NCBI GenBank assembly: GCA_021205095.1
Contig: JAJPYE010000041.1
Coordinates: 1-64,000, forward strand
DNA length: 64,000 nt
DNA from: Oscillospiraceae bacterium
GTDB lineage: Bacteria; Bacillota; Clostridia; Oscillospirales; Oscillospiraceae
Reading direction: 5' to 3'
Shown here: positions 1 to 7,388 of the stretch, piece by piece
Layout of the letters: the number at the start of each line of letters is the position of its first letter
Numbering within the stretch: position 1 is the first letter of the stretch
Made by a program: the position numbers and the translations under genes
Notes under the pieces: model-generated
Databases searched by the model: none
What the model was told of the DNA's origin: nothing
The model's input: only the letters and a program-made list of their open reading frames with translations

Positions 1-24
1 ACTGATACAAGAAACTTTAACAAG

Positions 25-48
25 TTTACACAAAACTATTGACACAAT
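25..48. repeat. 24-bp motif, copy 1 of 2
   Basis: This AT-rich stretch matches 13225-13248 at 21 of 24 positions. The shared core is TTTACA, one pyrimidine, AAAAC, one variable base, ATTGACA, one pyrimidine, AAT. No gene start follows this copy inside the window, and no -10 hexamer lies at the right distance from its TTGACA. It may be an operator or another regulatory site; its function is unknown. Confidence 0.45.
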
Positions 49-181
49 CTATTGAGGGCTCCTTTCCTTGATAAAAGATATTTATAATATACAAAAAATA
101 TACAAAATAGCTAAAACTTTGTCAATAGTAAAGAACAAAATTGTTAGGTTCACGTAATGTCGTTTTTATTGCAGTTTGACG

Positions 182-216
182 AAAAAAAGACGCACCGTCA
201 ATGTATGGCGGGCGTC
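182..216 (-). terminator. Intrinsic terminator after the MBL hydrolase gene
   Basis: Read on the minus strand, an imperfect GC-rich stem (arms 207-216 and 189-199, one bulge and one G-U pair) is followed by seven T residues. It lies 28 bases past the stop codon at 244 and would end the minus-strand transcript. The rest of 1-243 is AT-rich and holds no gene I can support. Confidence 0.6.
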
Positions 217-243
217 CTGGGAATTTGTGAACAGGGGAGCGGG

Positions 244-1140
244 TCACACCGGCTCGTAGCACAGCAGACCGTCCCGGATGGACTGGCGGTGGGTGCCGTC
301 GTCGATGAGGCACTCCAGATAGGGGCGGAGAAACCGCTCCAGGCTCAGGGCCTGGCGTGGGTTCTTGACGGTGATGCCCATGGCCTGGCGGACGGCGGTG
401 TAAATCTCCTCTGTGGTCATTTGATGATTCACGATATTACGCACCAGGAGCAGCCGGTGTTCCATGGCGGCGCGGTTTTTCTCGATAATATCGTCGAAGG
501 GGGCGGTTATGACGCCCTTGTGGGCCAGCAGAAGGGTGTGGCAGCCACAGGTTTTGAATTTCGGGAAGGAGGCCAGGCTCTGCCGGAAATTATAGGCGTA
601 GGGCAGCTTGGCCGCCAGCAGGTTGTGGCCGCACATCAGGGCGTCCCCGGCGTAGCACACCCCGTCCGGGGTGACAACGCTGATATGGTCGGGGGAGTGG
701 CCCGGCGTGTGGAGGATGCCGAAGCGCTCCGTGCAGAACACGAACTGCTCCTGCTCCGGCATGATGACCCTGTCCACCGTGCAGGGCAAATCCTGCAGCT
801 CCGGGTCGGAGTCTATCTGTCCGGCGGAGTATACGAACAGGTGACTTTTCACCGCCGCCGCCGTGCGGCACAGCTCCGCCTCCCCAAAGGGCAGAGCCAC
901 AGGGATATGATACGTCCGCTGAAAATAGGCGGCGTTGCCCAGGTGGTCGAAATGGGTGTGGGTGCATAAAATCCCCACCGGGGTGAGGTTCGCCTCCGCC
1001 AGAGCCGCTTCCAGCTCCTCTCGCATACTGACGGTGCCGCAGTCCAGCAGGACGCAGTGGGCGTCGTCCGTCAGATACAGGCCGATGAGCTGACGGCCCA
1101 CGAGACAGCCGGTGCGCCCGGCGATCATGTTCAGTTCCAT
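244..1140 (-). CDS. MBL-fold metallo-hydrolase
   Basis: This is a 298-residue metallo-beta-lactamase-fold hydrolase, probably cytoplasmic since no signal peptide is visible. The HxHxDH zinc motif is clear at residues 61-66 (HTHFDH), and later metal-binding positions fit: the HTPGH segment near residue 150 and an AGD segment near 170. The C-terminal third (ENRAAMEHR and onward) resembles the helical tail of glyoxalase-II/lactonase-like members. The gene starts 12 bases after the obgE stop and is probably read with it. The substrate cannot be deduced: glyoxalase-like thioesterase, lactonase and phosphodiesterase activities all occur in this fold. Confidence 0.85.
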   Translation of the reverse strand: MELNMIAGRTGCLVGRQLIGLYLTDDAHCVLLDCGTVSMREELEAALAEANLTPVGILCTHTHFDHLGNAAYFQRTYHIPVALPFGEAELCRTAAAVKSHLFVYSAGQIDSDPELQDLPCTVDRVIMPEQEQFVFCTERFGILHTPGHSPDHISVVTPDGVCYAGDALMCGHNLLAAKLPYAYNFRQSLASFPKFKTCGCHTLLLAHKGVITAPFDDIIEKNRAAMEHRLLLVRNIVNHQMTTEEIYTAVRQAMGITVKNPRQALSLERFLRPYLECLIDDGTHRQSIRDGLLCYEPV

Positions 1141-1152
1141 AGCCGCGTCCTC

Positions 1153-2427
1153 TCAGGAATAGTATTCAAATTGCAGCTCCGCGATGCTGATGGTGTCCCC
1201 GTCCTGGAGGCCCATGGCCTCCATGCGGTCGTAGACGCCGCCCTCCCGCAGCTTGCGGTCAAGATACATACGGGATTCATAGTCGGCGAAGTTCACGCGG
1301 GCCACCAGCCGGTCGAGCCAGTCCCCGTTTATGAGCCAGACGCCGTCCTCCTGACGGATGGTCAGGTCGTCCGCCGTACCCAGCTTCACCTCCGGGGCCA
1401 CGTAGTCGGCCTCGTATACCATGACAGGGGGGAGGTCTTTCAGCATCCCGGCGGCGGCGTAGGTCAGCTCCTTAATGCCCTGGTGGGCGGCGGCGGAAAT
1501 CTCGTATACCGTATAGCCCCTGGCCTCCACATAGGCACGGAAGTCGTCCAGAAGCTGCCGGTCGTCGCCCAGAACGTCGCATTTGTTCGCAGCGACGAGC
1601 TGGGGCCGGGAGGCAAGCTCCGGGTTATATTCCCGCAGCTCGGCGTTGATGGACTCAAAGTCCGCGATGGGGTCGCGCCCCTCGCTGCCGGAGACGTCCA
1701 CCACATGAATCAGCAGGCGGCACCGATCGATGTGACGCAGAAAATCGTGGCCGAGACCCGCGCCCTCGCTGGCTCCCTCGATAATGCCGGGAATGTCCGC
1801 CATGACGAAGCTGCTGCCCTCTCCGGCGTAGACAACGCCAAGGTTGGGGTAGAGGGTGGTGAAGGGATAGTCCGCGATTTTCGGGTGGGCGCGGCTCACA
1901 ACGGACAGCAGGGTGGATTTTCCCACGTTGGGAAAGCCCACAAGGCCCACGTCCGCCAGTAGCTTCAGCTCCAGAACCACCTCCCGCGCCTCGCCGGGCA
2001 GGCCTGGCTTTGCGAAGCGCGGCGTCTGCCGGGTGGGGGTGGCGAAGTGCTTGTTGCCCCAGCCGCCCCGGCCCCCGCGGGCCAGCACGAAGCTGTCCGC
2101 GGCGGACATATCCTGCATGACCCCGGCGGTCTCCTTGTCCTTTATCAGCGTGCCCTTCGGCACCCGGAGAATCACGTCCGCGCCGTCCTTGCCGGAGCAG
2201 CGCTTGCCCTGGCCGGGCATACCGTTTCCGGCGGTGAATTTCCGCTTGTAGCGGAAGTCCATCAGGGTGGACATGGAGGGATCGACCTTGACGATGATGT
2301 CGCCGCCCCGGCCCCCGTCGCCGCCGTCCGGCCCGCCGGAGGCTACATATTTTTCCCGGTGGAAGGCCACGGCGCCGTTGCCCCCGTCCCCGGCTTTTAC
2401 AGTTATGGTTACTTTATCAACAAACAT
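1153..2427 (-). CDS. obgE: GTPase ObgE
   Basis: This 424-residue protein is an Obg/CgtA GTPase, which binds the 50S subunit and links ribosome assembly to growth and stress. It begins with the glycine-rich Obg domain (MFVDKVTITVKAGDGGNGAV). The G domain carries the P-loop GFPNVGKST near residue 166, DIPG switch II and the NKCD specificity motif. The C-terminal OCT domain ends in ELQFEYYS. The length is normal for Firmicutes. It follows rpmA, as in most bacteria, but a strong terminator-like hairpin (2449-2482) separates the two, and no good Shine-Dalgarno sequence precedes the ATG. Confidence 0.97.
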   Translation of the reverse strand: MFVDKVTITVKAGDGGNGAVAFHREKYVASGGPDGGDGGRGGDIIVKVDPSMSTLMDFRYKRKFTAGNGMPGQGKRCSGKDGADVILRVPKGTLIKDKETAGVMQDMSAADSFVLARGGRGGWGNKHFATPTRQTPRFAKPGLPGEAREVVLELKLLADVGLVGFPNVGKSTLLSVVSRAHPKIADYPFTTLYPNLGVVYAGEGSSFVMADIPGIIEGASEGAGLGHDFLRHIDRCRLLIHVVDVSGSEGRDPIADFESINAELREYNPELASRPQLVAANKCDVLGDDRQLLDDFRAYVEARGYTVYEISAAAHQGIKELTYAAAGMLKDLPPVMVYEADYVAPEVKLGTADDLTIRQEDGVWLINGDWLDRLVARVNFADYESRMYLDRKLREGGVYDRMEAMGLQDGDTISIAELQFEYYS

Positions 2428-2448
2428 AGGTCAACACCACTCAAAATA

Positions 2449-2482
2449 ATAAAGAAAAGGGGCGGTTTTGTAACCGCCCCTT
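2449..2482 (-). terminator. Terminator between rpmA and obgE
   Basis: A perfect 11-bp stem (AAGGGGCGGTT at 2457-2467 with AACCGCCCCTT at 2472-2482) has a four-base loop and, on the minus strand, is followed by the T-rich TTCTTTATT. It would end the rplU-rpmA transcript and leave obgE dependent on read-through or another start site. Confidence 0.75.
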
Positions 2483-2495
2483 GTTGTTTGAAAAA

Positions 2496-2756
2496 TTACT
2501 GCTGAACCTCGTAAACGGAGACCTTTTTGCGGTCAGCGCCCATGCGCTCAAAACGAACGATGCCGTCCGCCTTGGCATAAAGCGTGTCGTCGCCGCCGAT
2601 GCCCACGTTGGTGCCGGGGTGGATTTTTGTGCCGCGCTGGCGCACCAGGATGTTGCCGGCCAGGACAAACTGACCGTCCGCCCGCTTTGCGCCCAGACGT
2701 TTGGAATTACTGTCGCGCCCGTTTTTGGTGGAGCCGCCGCCCTTTTTATGTGCCAT
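2496..2756 (-). CDS. rpmA: 50S ribosomal protein L27
   Basis: This 86-residue protein is L27, whose flexible N-terminus reaches the peptidyl-transferase centre. The protein begins [17 protein letters not shown], which is the short form found in E. coli. Most Firmicutes encode a roughly nine-residue N-terminal extension that the protease Prp removes; it is absent here, and the prp gene that normally sits between rplU and rpmA is also missing, since only 19 bases separate them. A strong AGGAGG precedes the ATG. The gene is cotranscribed with rplU. Confidence 0.97.
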   Translation of the reverse strand: MAHKKGGGSTKNGRDSNSKRLGAKRADGQFVLAGNILVRQRGTKIHPGTNVGIGGDDTLYAKADGIVRFERMGADRKKVSVYEVQQ

Positions 2757-2775
2757 GATTGATTACCTCCTGCTG

Positions 2776-3087
2776 TCAGCCGATGGCGCCGATCTCAACC
2801 TTGGTGTAAGGCTGACGATGGCCCTTGGTGTTGCGATAGCCCTTTTTGGGCTTCATTTTGTAAACCCGGATCTTTTTGGCCCGGCCCTGCTTCACGACGG
2901 TGGCGGAGACGGTCGCGCCCTGAATGTAGGGGGCGCCGAAGGTGCTGTCCTCCTCGCCGATGAGGGCCAGAACCTTGTCGAACTTGATGGCGGCACCCTC
3001 TTCGGCGTCCAGCTTCTCGACAAAGATCACATCGCCCTCGGCCACACGGTACTGTTTTCCGCCGGTTTCGATGATTGCGTGCTTCAT
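2776..3087 (-). CDS. rplU: 50S ribosomal protein L21
   Basis: This 103-residue protein is L21, a 23S rRNA-binding protein of the large subunit. The N-terminus [19 protein letters not shown] and the C-terminal [21 protein letters not shown] are diagnostic of the family. It is the first gene of the rplU-rpmA pair. The upstream 3088-3331 region is intergenic and includes a long perfect hairpin at 3231-3273. In other Firmicutes an L21 leader RNA can occur here, but I could not match a known leader fold. Confidence 0.97.
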   Translation of the reverse strand: MKHAIIETGGKQYRVAEGDVIFVEKLDAEEGAAIKFDKVLALIGEEDSTFGAPYIQGATVSATVVKQGRAKKIRVYKMKPKKGYRNTKGHRQPYTKVEIGAIG

Positions 3088-3230
3088 TGTGTTGTTGTTA
3101 TTTCCTTCCTTTCGGACTCGCTCTCCTGGGGGCGGCTGTGGGCCGACTTTATAAAACCCCTTTCAAAGCGGCTAAAATATAATAGCACAGCCAAGGGAAT
3201 ATGTCAAATGATTTTTGTCAGGCGAAAAGG

Positions 3231-3273
3231 ATTTCATCTGCGATAAAACACAGCTTTTTATCGCAGATGAAAT
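3231..3273. repeat. Perfect 18-bp inverted repeat between abrB and rplU
   Basis: Arms 3231-3248 and 3256-3273 are perfectly complementary, with a 7-base loop. On the minus strand the stem is followed by CCTTTTCGCC, a weak T tract, so it may end the abrB transcript (stop at 3332). It could instead shape the rplU leader. The terminator reading is an inference. Confidence 0.6.
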
Positions 3274-3331
3274 GACTATTTTGCGGAGGAAATCATGCGC
3301 CCTGTCATATTTTTTGCCGCAGTAGATCGGG

Positions 3332-3577
3332 CTATGCCAATCCGCTCAGGTCGTCCAAGCAGGCCTGACAAATGTTCTTGCCCTTGTAGCTGACGATACC
3401 CTTTGTGCCAGAGCAAAAAACACAGGAGGCCTGATGCTTCTTGAGGATGATGGTGTCGTCAGAAACGAAAATCTCCAGCGCGTCCTTTTCCGCGATGTCC
3501 AGCGTGCGCCGCAACTCAATGGGAAGTACAATGCGGCCCAGCTCGTCTACCTTACGTACAATACCTGTTGCTTTCAC
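3332..3577 (-). CDS. abrB: AbrB/SpoVT-type transcriptional regulator
   Basis: This 81-residue protein has the N-terminal swapped-hairpin AbrB DNA-binding domain (MKATGIVRKVDELGRIVLPIELRRTL, split here as the conserved GIVRKVDELGRIVLP core). A C-terminal segment follows with paired cysteines (CVFC near residue 52 and CQAC near residue 70), probably binding zinc. Such proteins are transition-state regulators controlling genes between growth and sporulation. It is monocistronic, with its own promoter at 3629-3657 overlapped by a palindrome that may be its own operator. The symbol is by family; orthology to Bacillus abrB is not shown. Confidence 0.85.
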   Translation of the reverse strand: MKATGIVRKVDELGRIVLPIELRRTLDIAEKDALEIFVSDDTIILKKHQASCVFCSGTKGIVSYKGKNICQACLDDLSGLA

Positions 3578-3628
3578 GATAGTTTTCCGCCCTTTCTGCT
3601 TTTATTGCATCCTCTTATCGATATTATT

Positions 3629-3657
3629 ATAATACCTTGTTATTGACAAAAAGTCAA
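3629..3657 (-). promoter_or_regulatory. abrB promoter with palindrome over the -35
   Basis: On the minus strand TTGACT (3652-3657) and TATTAT (3629-3634) are spaced by 17 bases. The 15-bp palindrome TTGAC-AAAAA-GTCAA (3643-3657) covers the -35 element, which would suit autoregulation or binding of another repressor. Confidence 0.5.
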
Positions 3658-3770
3658 CGGAAAAGTGAAAAATTTTTGGGGATTTTGATTGTTTTTTCGA
3701 TATTAAAGAGTGAAATATATAAAGCAATCTGCTCCTGTGTCGCTGATTACAGAGGACGCGCCATAGAAAG

Positions 3771-4511
3771 TCACACTTCCTGTTCCAGACCGCGCCATTT
3801 CATCAGCGCAAGGTACGTCTCTCTGGCGGGGGTCAGACGGTCGCGGCCTATGGGAAGGGACTGGCCCGTGTCCAGCAGGACGCTGCGGGAGGTTATCTTT
3901 TGAATGTAGCGATAATTCACGGCAAATCCCTTGTGGATGCGGATAAATCCCATGGGGATAAGCTGCCGCTCCAAATCGTGAAGGGAGGTGCGAACCAAAA
4001 ACGGTTCCGCCTCGTCTGTGAGAAACAGCTTCTGCGTTTTGCCTGCGGCCTCTACATACAAAATATCCTCCGGGCCGAAGGAGCGGTGGACGCCCTGGGT
4101 GTTTTGCAGCACCACACGCCCGGTTCTCTGCCGCAGGCTTTGAATATAGGCGTCCATGACGCCGGGCAGCTCCTGGGCGAAGCGGGACTTGCGGATAAAG
4201 CTCCAGGGGTGGGCCTGAAAAACCTCATAGACGCGATCTTCCATGTTGGATATGTATATGATGTCAGCCGTGCAGCCCTGCTGCCGCAGAAGTCTGCCCA
4301 GAAGAACGCCGTCCATATCCGGCATATCGATGTCCAGAAAAATAAGCTGAATGCTCATATGTCCCAGGGTGGTCAGCAATTCCCCGGCAGAGCCGGTGGA
4401 CATGACCTCCGCGTCTATCTGAAGATCGCGGCATATTTGGGAAACCTCCGTTTCCATGACGGCGCGGAACGACGGATCATCGTCGCACAGGGCGATTTTT
4501 AAGCGGCTCAT
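3771..4511 (-). CDS. LytTR-family response regulator
   Basis: This 246-residue protein has an N-terminal receiver domain (residues 1-120) with the acidic pair near D10-D11 and the likely phosphoacceptor D60 in FLDIDMPDMDG. Residues 140-240 form a LytTR DNA-binding domain, including RTSLHDLERQL and FIRIHKGFAVNYRYI. Regulators of this class (AgrA, LytR, VirR) control quorum sensing, bacteriocins or cell-wall genes. Its start codon overlaps the stop of the upstream sensor kinase by 4 bases, making a classic two-component operon. No AgrB- or AgrD-like peptide gene is adjacent, so the signal is unknown. Confidence 0.92.
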   Translation of the reverse strand: MSRLKIALCDDDPSFRAVMETEVSQICRDLQIDAEVMSTGSAGELLTTLGHMSIQLIFLDIDMPDMDGVLLGRLLRQQGCTADIIYISNMEDRVYEVFQAHPWSFIRKSRFAQELPGVMDAYIQSLRQRTGRVVLQNTQGVHRSFGPEDILYVEAAGKTQKLFLTDEAEPFLVRTSLHDLERQLIPMGFIRIHKGFAVNYRYIQKITSRSVLLDTGQSLPIGRDRLTPARETYLALMKWRGLEQEV

Positions 4512-5839
4512 GGGTCTTCCTCCATATAAAGCATGGCGTCTGTGGTGAAGTAGCCTTCATCCACGCGGAAGGTGACAAAACCGTCGTATTTTTCTGCGAT
4601 GCGGCGGATAATGGGGATACCGAAACCATGGGCGGCGGGGTTTTTCTTGGTGGTAGACAAATCGTCTGCCGTCACATCCTCGGCCACGGGATTTTTTACG
4701 GAGATGAAAAGGCACCCCTTTTCCGTATGCAGGGTAGCCCACACCTGACCGCCTCCGGCCCGAATACAGCCTTCCACGCTGTTATCCAGTATATTGGACA
4801 GCAGAGAACACAGATCCTCATCTGCAATGCCCACCTGCTCCGGCACGGCGGCGATTACATCCAGCCCAATGCCGGCGGCCTTCGCTGCGGCGGCCTGGCG
4901 GGTGATAACCGAGGTGATGACTCCGTTGGGGCAGTGAAACTCCTCCAGCAATGGAAGACTGCGTCCGGCAAAGTCCGCAAAATACTGCTGAAGCTGGTCG
5001 TATTGCCCATCCCGCAAAAAGGCGTCCATAACGGAGAAGTGGTTTTTCAGCTCATGCCGCAGGCTTTGGTATTCCCGATACAGGGCCTCTGTTCGCTGAT
5101 AGGATTCCTGATCCTGCTCCAGCCTTGCCTGCATGGCGGCCATTTCCGAGGCCTTACGGTGTTCCCTGACCAGTACATGATAGAGGTAATATATCATCAG
5201 ATTGACCACGAGGAAGGCTGGAAGGATAATGGTCAGAACGGTGTCCTGTCCCAGCGAGAGATTGCTGTGGCCTCCCAGTATCCGAACGGTGAAAAGACAG
5301 GCCACGGAGATGACGGCGATGAGAAGCATGGACAGCCAATAAGCTACCGGCATATGCGCTGATCTGTCTGGCCGAAACCGGGCGATGATCGCCAGCGCCG
5401 CTATCAGCAGCAGAAACTGGCAGACGTTCACCCAGGTGAGGGACATCAGCGGCATGAATATCAAGGAGCTGATGGACTGGGCCCAGTTTATCTCCGCCAC
5501 CACGGCGGAGGCCATGACTATCCGTATATGAGCGGGCTGCGTGCTTAATACAGCGGCGAACAGGATGATAAGTCCCGTCAGCAGCAGGTGCGTGGCAACG
5601 CCCACGGCGGTGAAGCCGGATACCATGGGCAGCATAAAAGAATATGCCACCGTCCCCACAAGGCAGGTGCCAAGCATTTTTTCCGCCAGACGCAAAAGCG
5701 CCCGTCGGTTCATCCCGTCATATCCCAGCACCAGCGCCGCCAGCGCCAGCGGTATAAGATAGCTCTGATAAAACGCGCCGGAAAACCAACCGATATTCGT
5801 ACATACGATATTCCAAACAGCGCCAAAATACGCGCCCAC
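4508..5839 (-). CDS. GHKL-type sensor histidine kinase (AgrC/LytS-like)
   Basis: This 443-residue membrane kinase begins with about six or seven hydrophobic helices (residues 1-220). A coiled linker (MAAMQARLEQDQESYQRTE) follows, then the H-box LRHELKNHF with the likely phosphorylated H262, the N-box LLSNILDNSVEG and the G-box HGFGIPIIRRIAEKYDG. It lacks a typical HisKA domain, as expected for AgrC/ComD-like kinases paired with LytTR regulators. Translation starts at GTG 5839 after AAAGGGGAT. The partner gene overlaps its 3' end. The N-terminus has no recognisable ligand-binding domain beyond the helices, so the stimulus cannot be named. Confidence 0.9.
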   Translation of the reverse strand: MGAYFGAVWNIVCTNIGWFSGAFYQSYLIPLALAALVLGYDGMNRRALLRLAEKMLGTCLVGTVAYSFMLPMVSGFTAVGVATHLLLTGLIILFAAVLSTQPAHIRIVMASAVVAEINWAQSISSLIFMPLMSLTWVNVCQFLLLIAALAIIARFRPDRSAHMPVAYWLSMLLIAVISVACLFTVRILGGHSNLSLGQDTVLTIILPAFLVVNLMIYYLYHVLVREHRKASEMAAMQARLEQDQESYQRTEALYREYQSLRHELKNHFSVMDAFLRDGQYDQLQQYFADFAGRSLPLLEEFHCPNGVITSVITRQAAAAKAAGIGLDVIAAVPEQVGIADEDLCSLLSNILDNSVEGCIRAGGGQVWATLHTEKGCLFISVKNPVAEDVTADDLSTTKKNPAAHGFGIPIIRRIAEKYDGFVTFRVDEGYFTTDAMLYMEEDP

Positions 5840-5892
5840 AGAATATATCCCCTTTCAGCTATGTGATATGCTGTGATGTGCGACGGTAGTTG

Positions 5893-6612
5893 CTATCTGT
5901 ATTCCGCATAGCCCCAGTCCTTTAGACATAGCCCCAGGCAGCGGGCCTTGGGCAGAGCGGCGGCGATTTCATAGGCGGCGTCGCGGCGTGCCTGGTTTTC
6001 CACTTTGTTCAGCAGGACGAATTTCGGCTTGTAGCACAGCTCCAGCAGCTTTGCTACATCCTGGGGCGTGACGGCGTGCTTGCCTGTTACGCCCAGCGCC
6101 TGACAGGCAAGCTCTGGCCGGTGTACGGCGTCGGAGACGGCGCGGCCAATGCCGTCCAGTCCCGCCACAGCCACCACTGCCTGCGCCTCCGCCGGAATGA
6201 CCGGCTCATAGGTCGGATCTGTCATTTTCAGCGGATGCTTGCGCGCGCCGTCGGCCTCCACCAGGAGAAAATCCGCCATATCCACCAGCGCGGGCATGGA
6301 GCCGGGGATTCCTTCCAGCTTCTGCGGCCCGCTGAGCGCACCGGCCCATACGATGCCCCGTTTCTGCAAAAGGCTGCGGGCCTGGTCTGTTGTCCGGGCC
6401 AGAAGGCTTCCGTCCGCCGGGGGATACATTTTTGTTGTGGTGGTGACGATCACCCGATACCCCGCGCTGCGAATCTCCCAGGCCAGGGTGTTGATGGCCG
6501 AGGTCTTGCCGCCTGCGCCCACCAGGGCGATAACGTGGGGCGCTTTTGTGCCAAATAATGCCCGATATAGACTGGGCGTCGCTTTCGGGCTTGCCCATAT
6601 GATACTGCTCAT
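5893..6612 (-). CDS. yqeC: YqeC, selenium-dependent molybdenum hydroxylase maturation protein
   Basis: This 239-residue protein carries a P-loop-like VALVGAGGKTSAI near its N-terminus and the family's LVEADGARKHPLK and VVAVAGLDGIG segments. YqeC proteins co-occur with selenium-dependent molybdenum hydroxylases and are thought to help install the labile selenium cofactor; the biochemistry is not settled. I place the start at ATG 6612, which gives the same 4-base ATGA overlap with yqeB seen at most junctions of this operon; an upstream in-frame start at 6690 would add 26 poorly conserved residues. It is the last gene of the operon. Confidence 0.88.
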   Translation of the reverse strand: MSSIIWASPKATPSLYRALFGTKAPHVIALVGAGGKTSAINTLAWEIRSAGYRVIVTTTTKMYPPADGSLLARTTDQARSLLQKRGIVWAGALSGPQKLEGIPGSMPALVDMADFLLVEADGARKHPLKMTDPTYEPVIPAEAQAVVAVAGLDGIGRAVSDAVHRPELACQALGVTGKHAVTPQDVAKLLELCYKPKFVLLNKVENQARRDAAYEIAAALPKARCLGLCLKDWGYAEYR

Positions 6613-7388
6613 GGCCGTACCCCCATTTTCATCAGTGCCTCCACCACGCCCCCGGCTACTGCCAGGGCCTTGTCGGAGACCGTGTGCCAATCCGTGTCCA
6701 GCCGTGGATCCACATCCGCCATTTTCATCCCAGCGGTTACGGGAAATCCTTCCGGTAGCATCCCCCGCACCAGGCCGGGGATGGCGGCATATACGAAAAC
6801 GCCGTCTATCGTGGCCACCGGCTCGTCTTTTTCCACCCTGGAACCAATGTCCCGCAGAATATGAAGTGTCCCTTCCGCCGGGGCGTGAATCACCCGCTCT
6901 TTTCCAACGCCGCCCACCACGCCGGGGACGCCGGTGTTTGGAATGGCGGTTCCGTTCCAGATGACCCGGCCCAGGGCGTGGCCCCGCTTGGTCTCCACCA
7001 CGGCGCGGACATCCCGTCCGGCAGTGAAGCCGGGGCCGAGGCCCACAGTGGCCGGGGCCATGTCTATGGTTGTCCCCAGGTTTTTCTTCGCCAGGATCCC
7101 GTCCACCAGGGCCGCCGGACGCACGGCTTTTAAAATTTCACAATCCGGGTCGATGAGAAGAGGGACAAAATCCGTCTCCCGCTCCGGCAGGGAGGATACA
7201 AGCCGTGCGGTCACGTCCTCCACGGCGACCTCGCCCCCGGTATAGACGGCCTGAGAGAGCGCTACATTCCGCCGGATGGTTGTGGGCCGGGGGCTTTCCA
7301 GCGCCGCCACGGAAAAGCCGCAGCGCTTCAGCCGCAAAATCGTCCCGGTGGCAATATCTCCCGCGCCGCGTACTATAACCCAGTTCAT
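6609..7388 (-). CDS. yqeB: YqeB, selenium-dependent molybdenum hydroxylase system protein (EF2563 family)
   Basis: This 259-residue protein starts with a Rossmann-like VRGAGDIATGTILRLKRCG, as in the XdhC-related EF2563/YqeB family, which is genetically linked to selenium-dependent xanthine/purine hydroxylases. The C-terminal part contains HAPAEGTLHILRDIGSRVEKDEPVATIDG, a biotinyl/lipoyl-like beta-barrel sequence. It overlaps the aminotransferase gene upstream and yqeC downstream by 4 bases each. A cofactor-maturation role is inferred from conserved linkage with selD and yqeC. Confidence 0.9.
   Translation of the reverse strand: MNWVIVRGAGDIATGTILRLKRCGFSVAALESPRPTTIRRNVALSQAVYTGGEVAVEDVTARLVSSLPERETDFVPLLIDPDCEILKAVRPAALVDGILAKKNLGTTIDMAPATVGLGPGFTAGRDVRAVVETKRGHALGRVIWNGTAIPNTGVPGVVGGVGKERVIHAPAEGTLHILRDIGSRVEKDEPVATIDGVFVYAAIPGLVRGMLPEGFPVTAGMKMADVDPRLDTDWHTVSDKALAVAGGVVEALMKMGVRP

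Noticed and set aside
39..44. TTGACA in copy 1 of the 24-bp motif as a -35 element
   Set aside because: No -10 hexamer occurs 16-18 bases downstream, and the same holds for the second copy at 13239.
157..969. A long plus-strand open frame over the MBL hydrolase gene
   Set aside because: It is a shadow frame of a gene with clear zinc-binding motifs. The same applies to many long opposite-strand frames over obgE, smc, leuS, topA and the purine operon, a consequence of high GC content.
3637..3903. 88-codon plus-strand frame
   Set aside because: It extends from the abrB promoter region into the 3' end of the LytTR gene on the other strand. No homology is visible.
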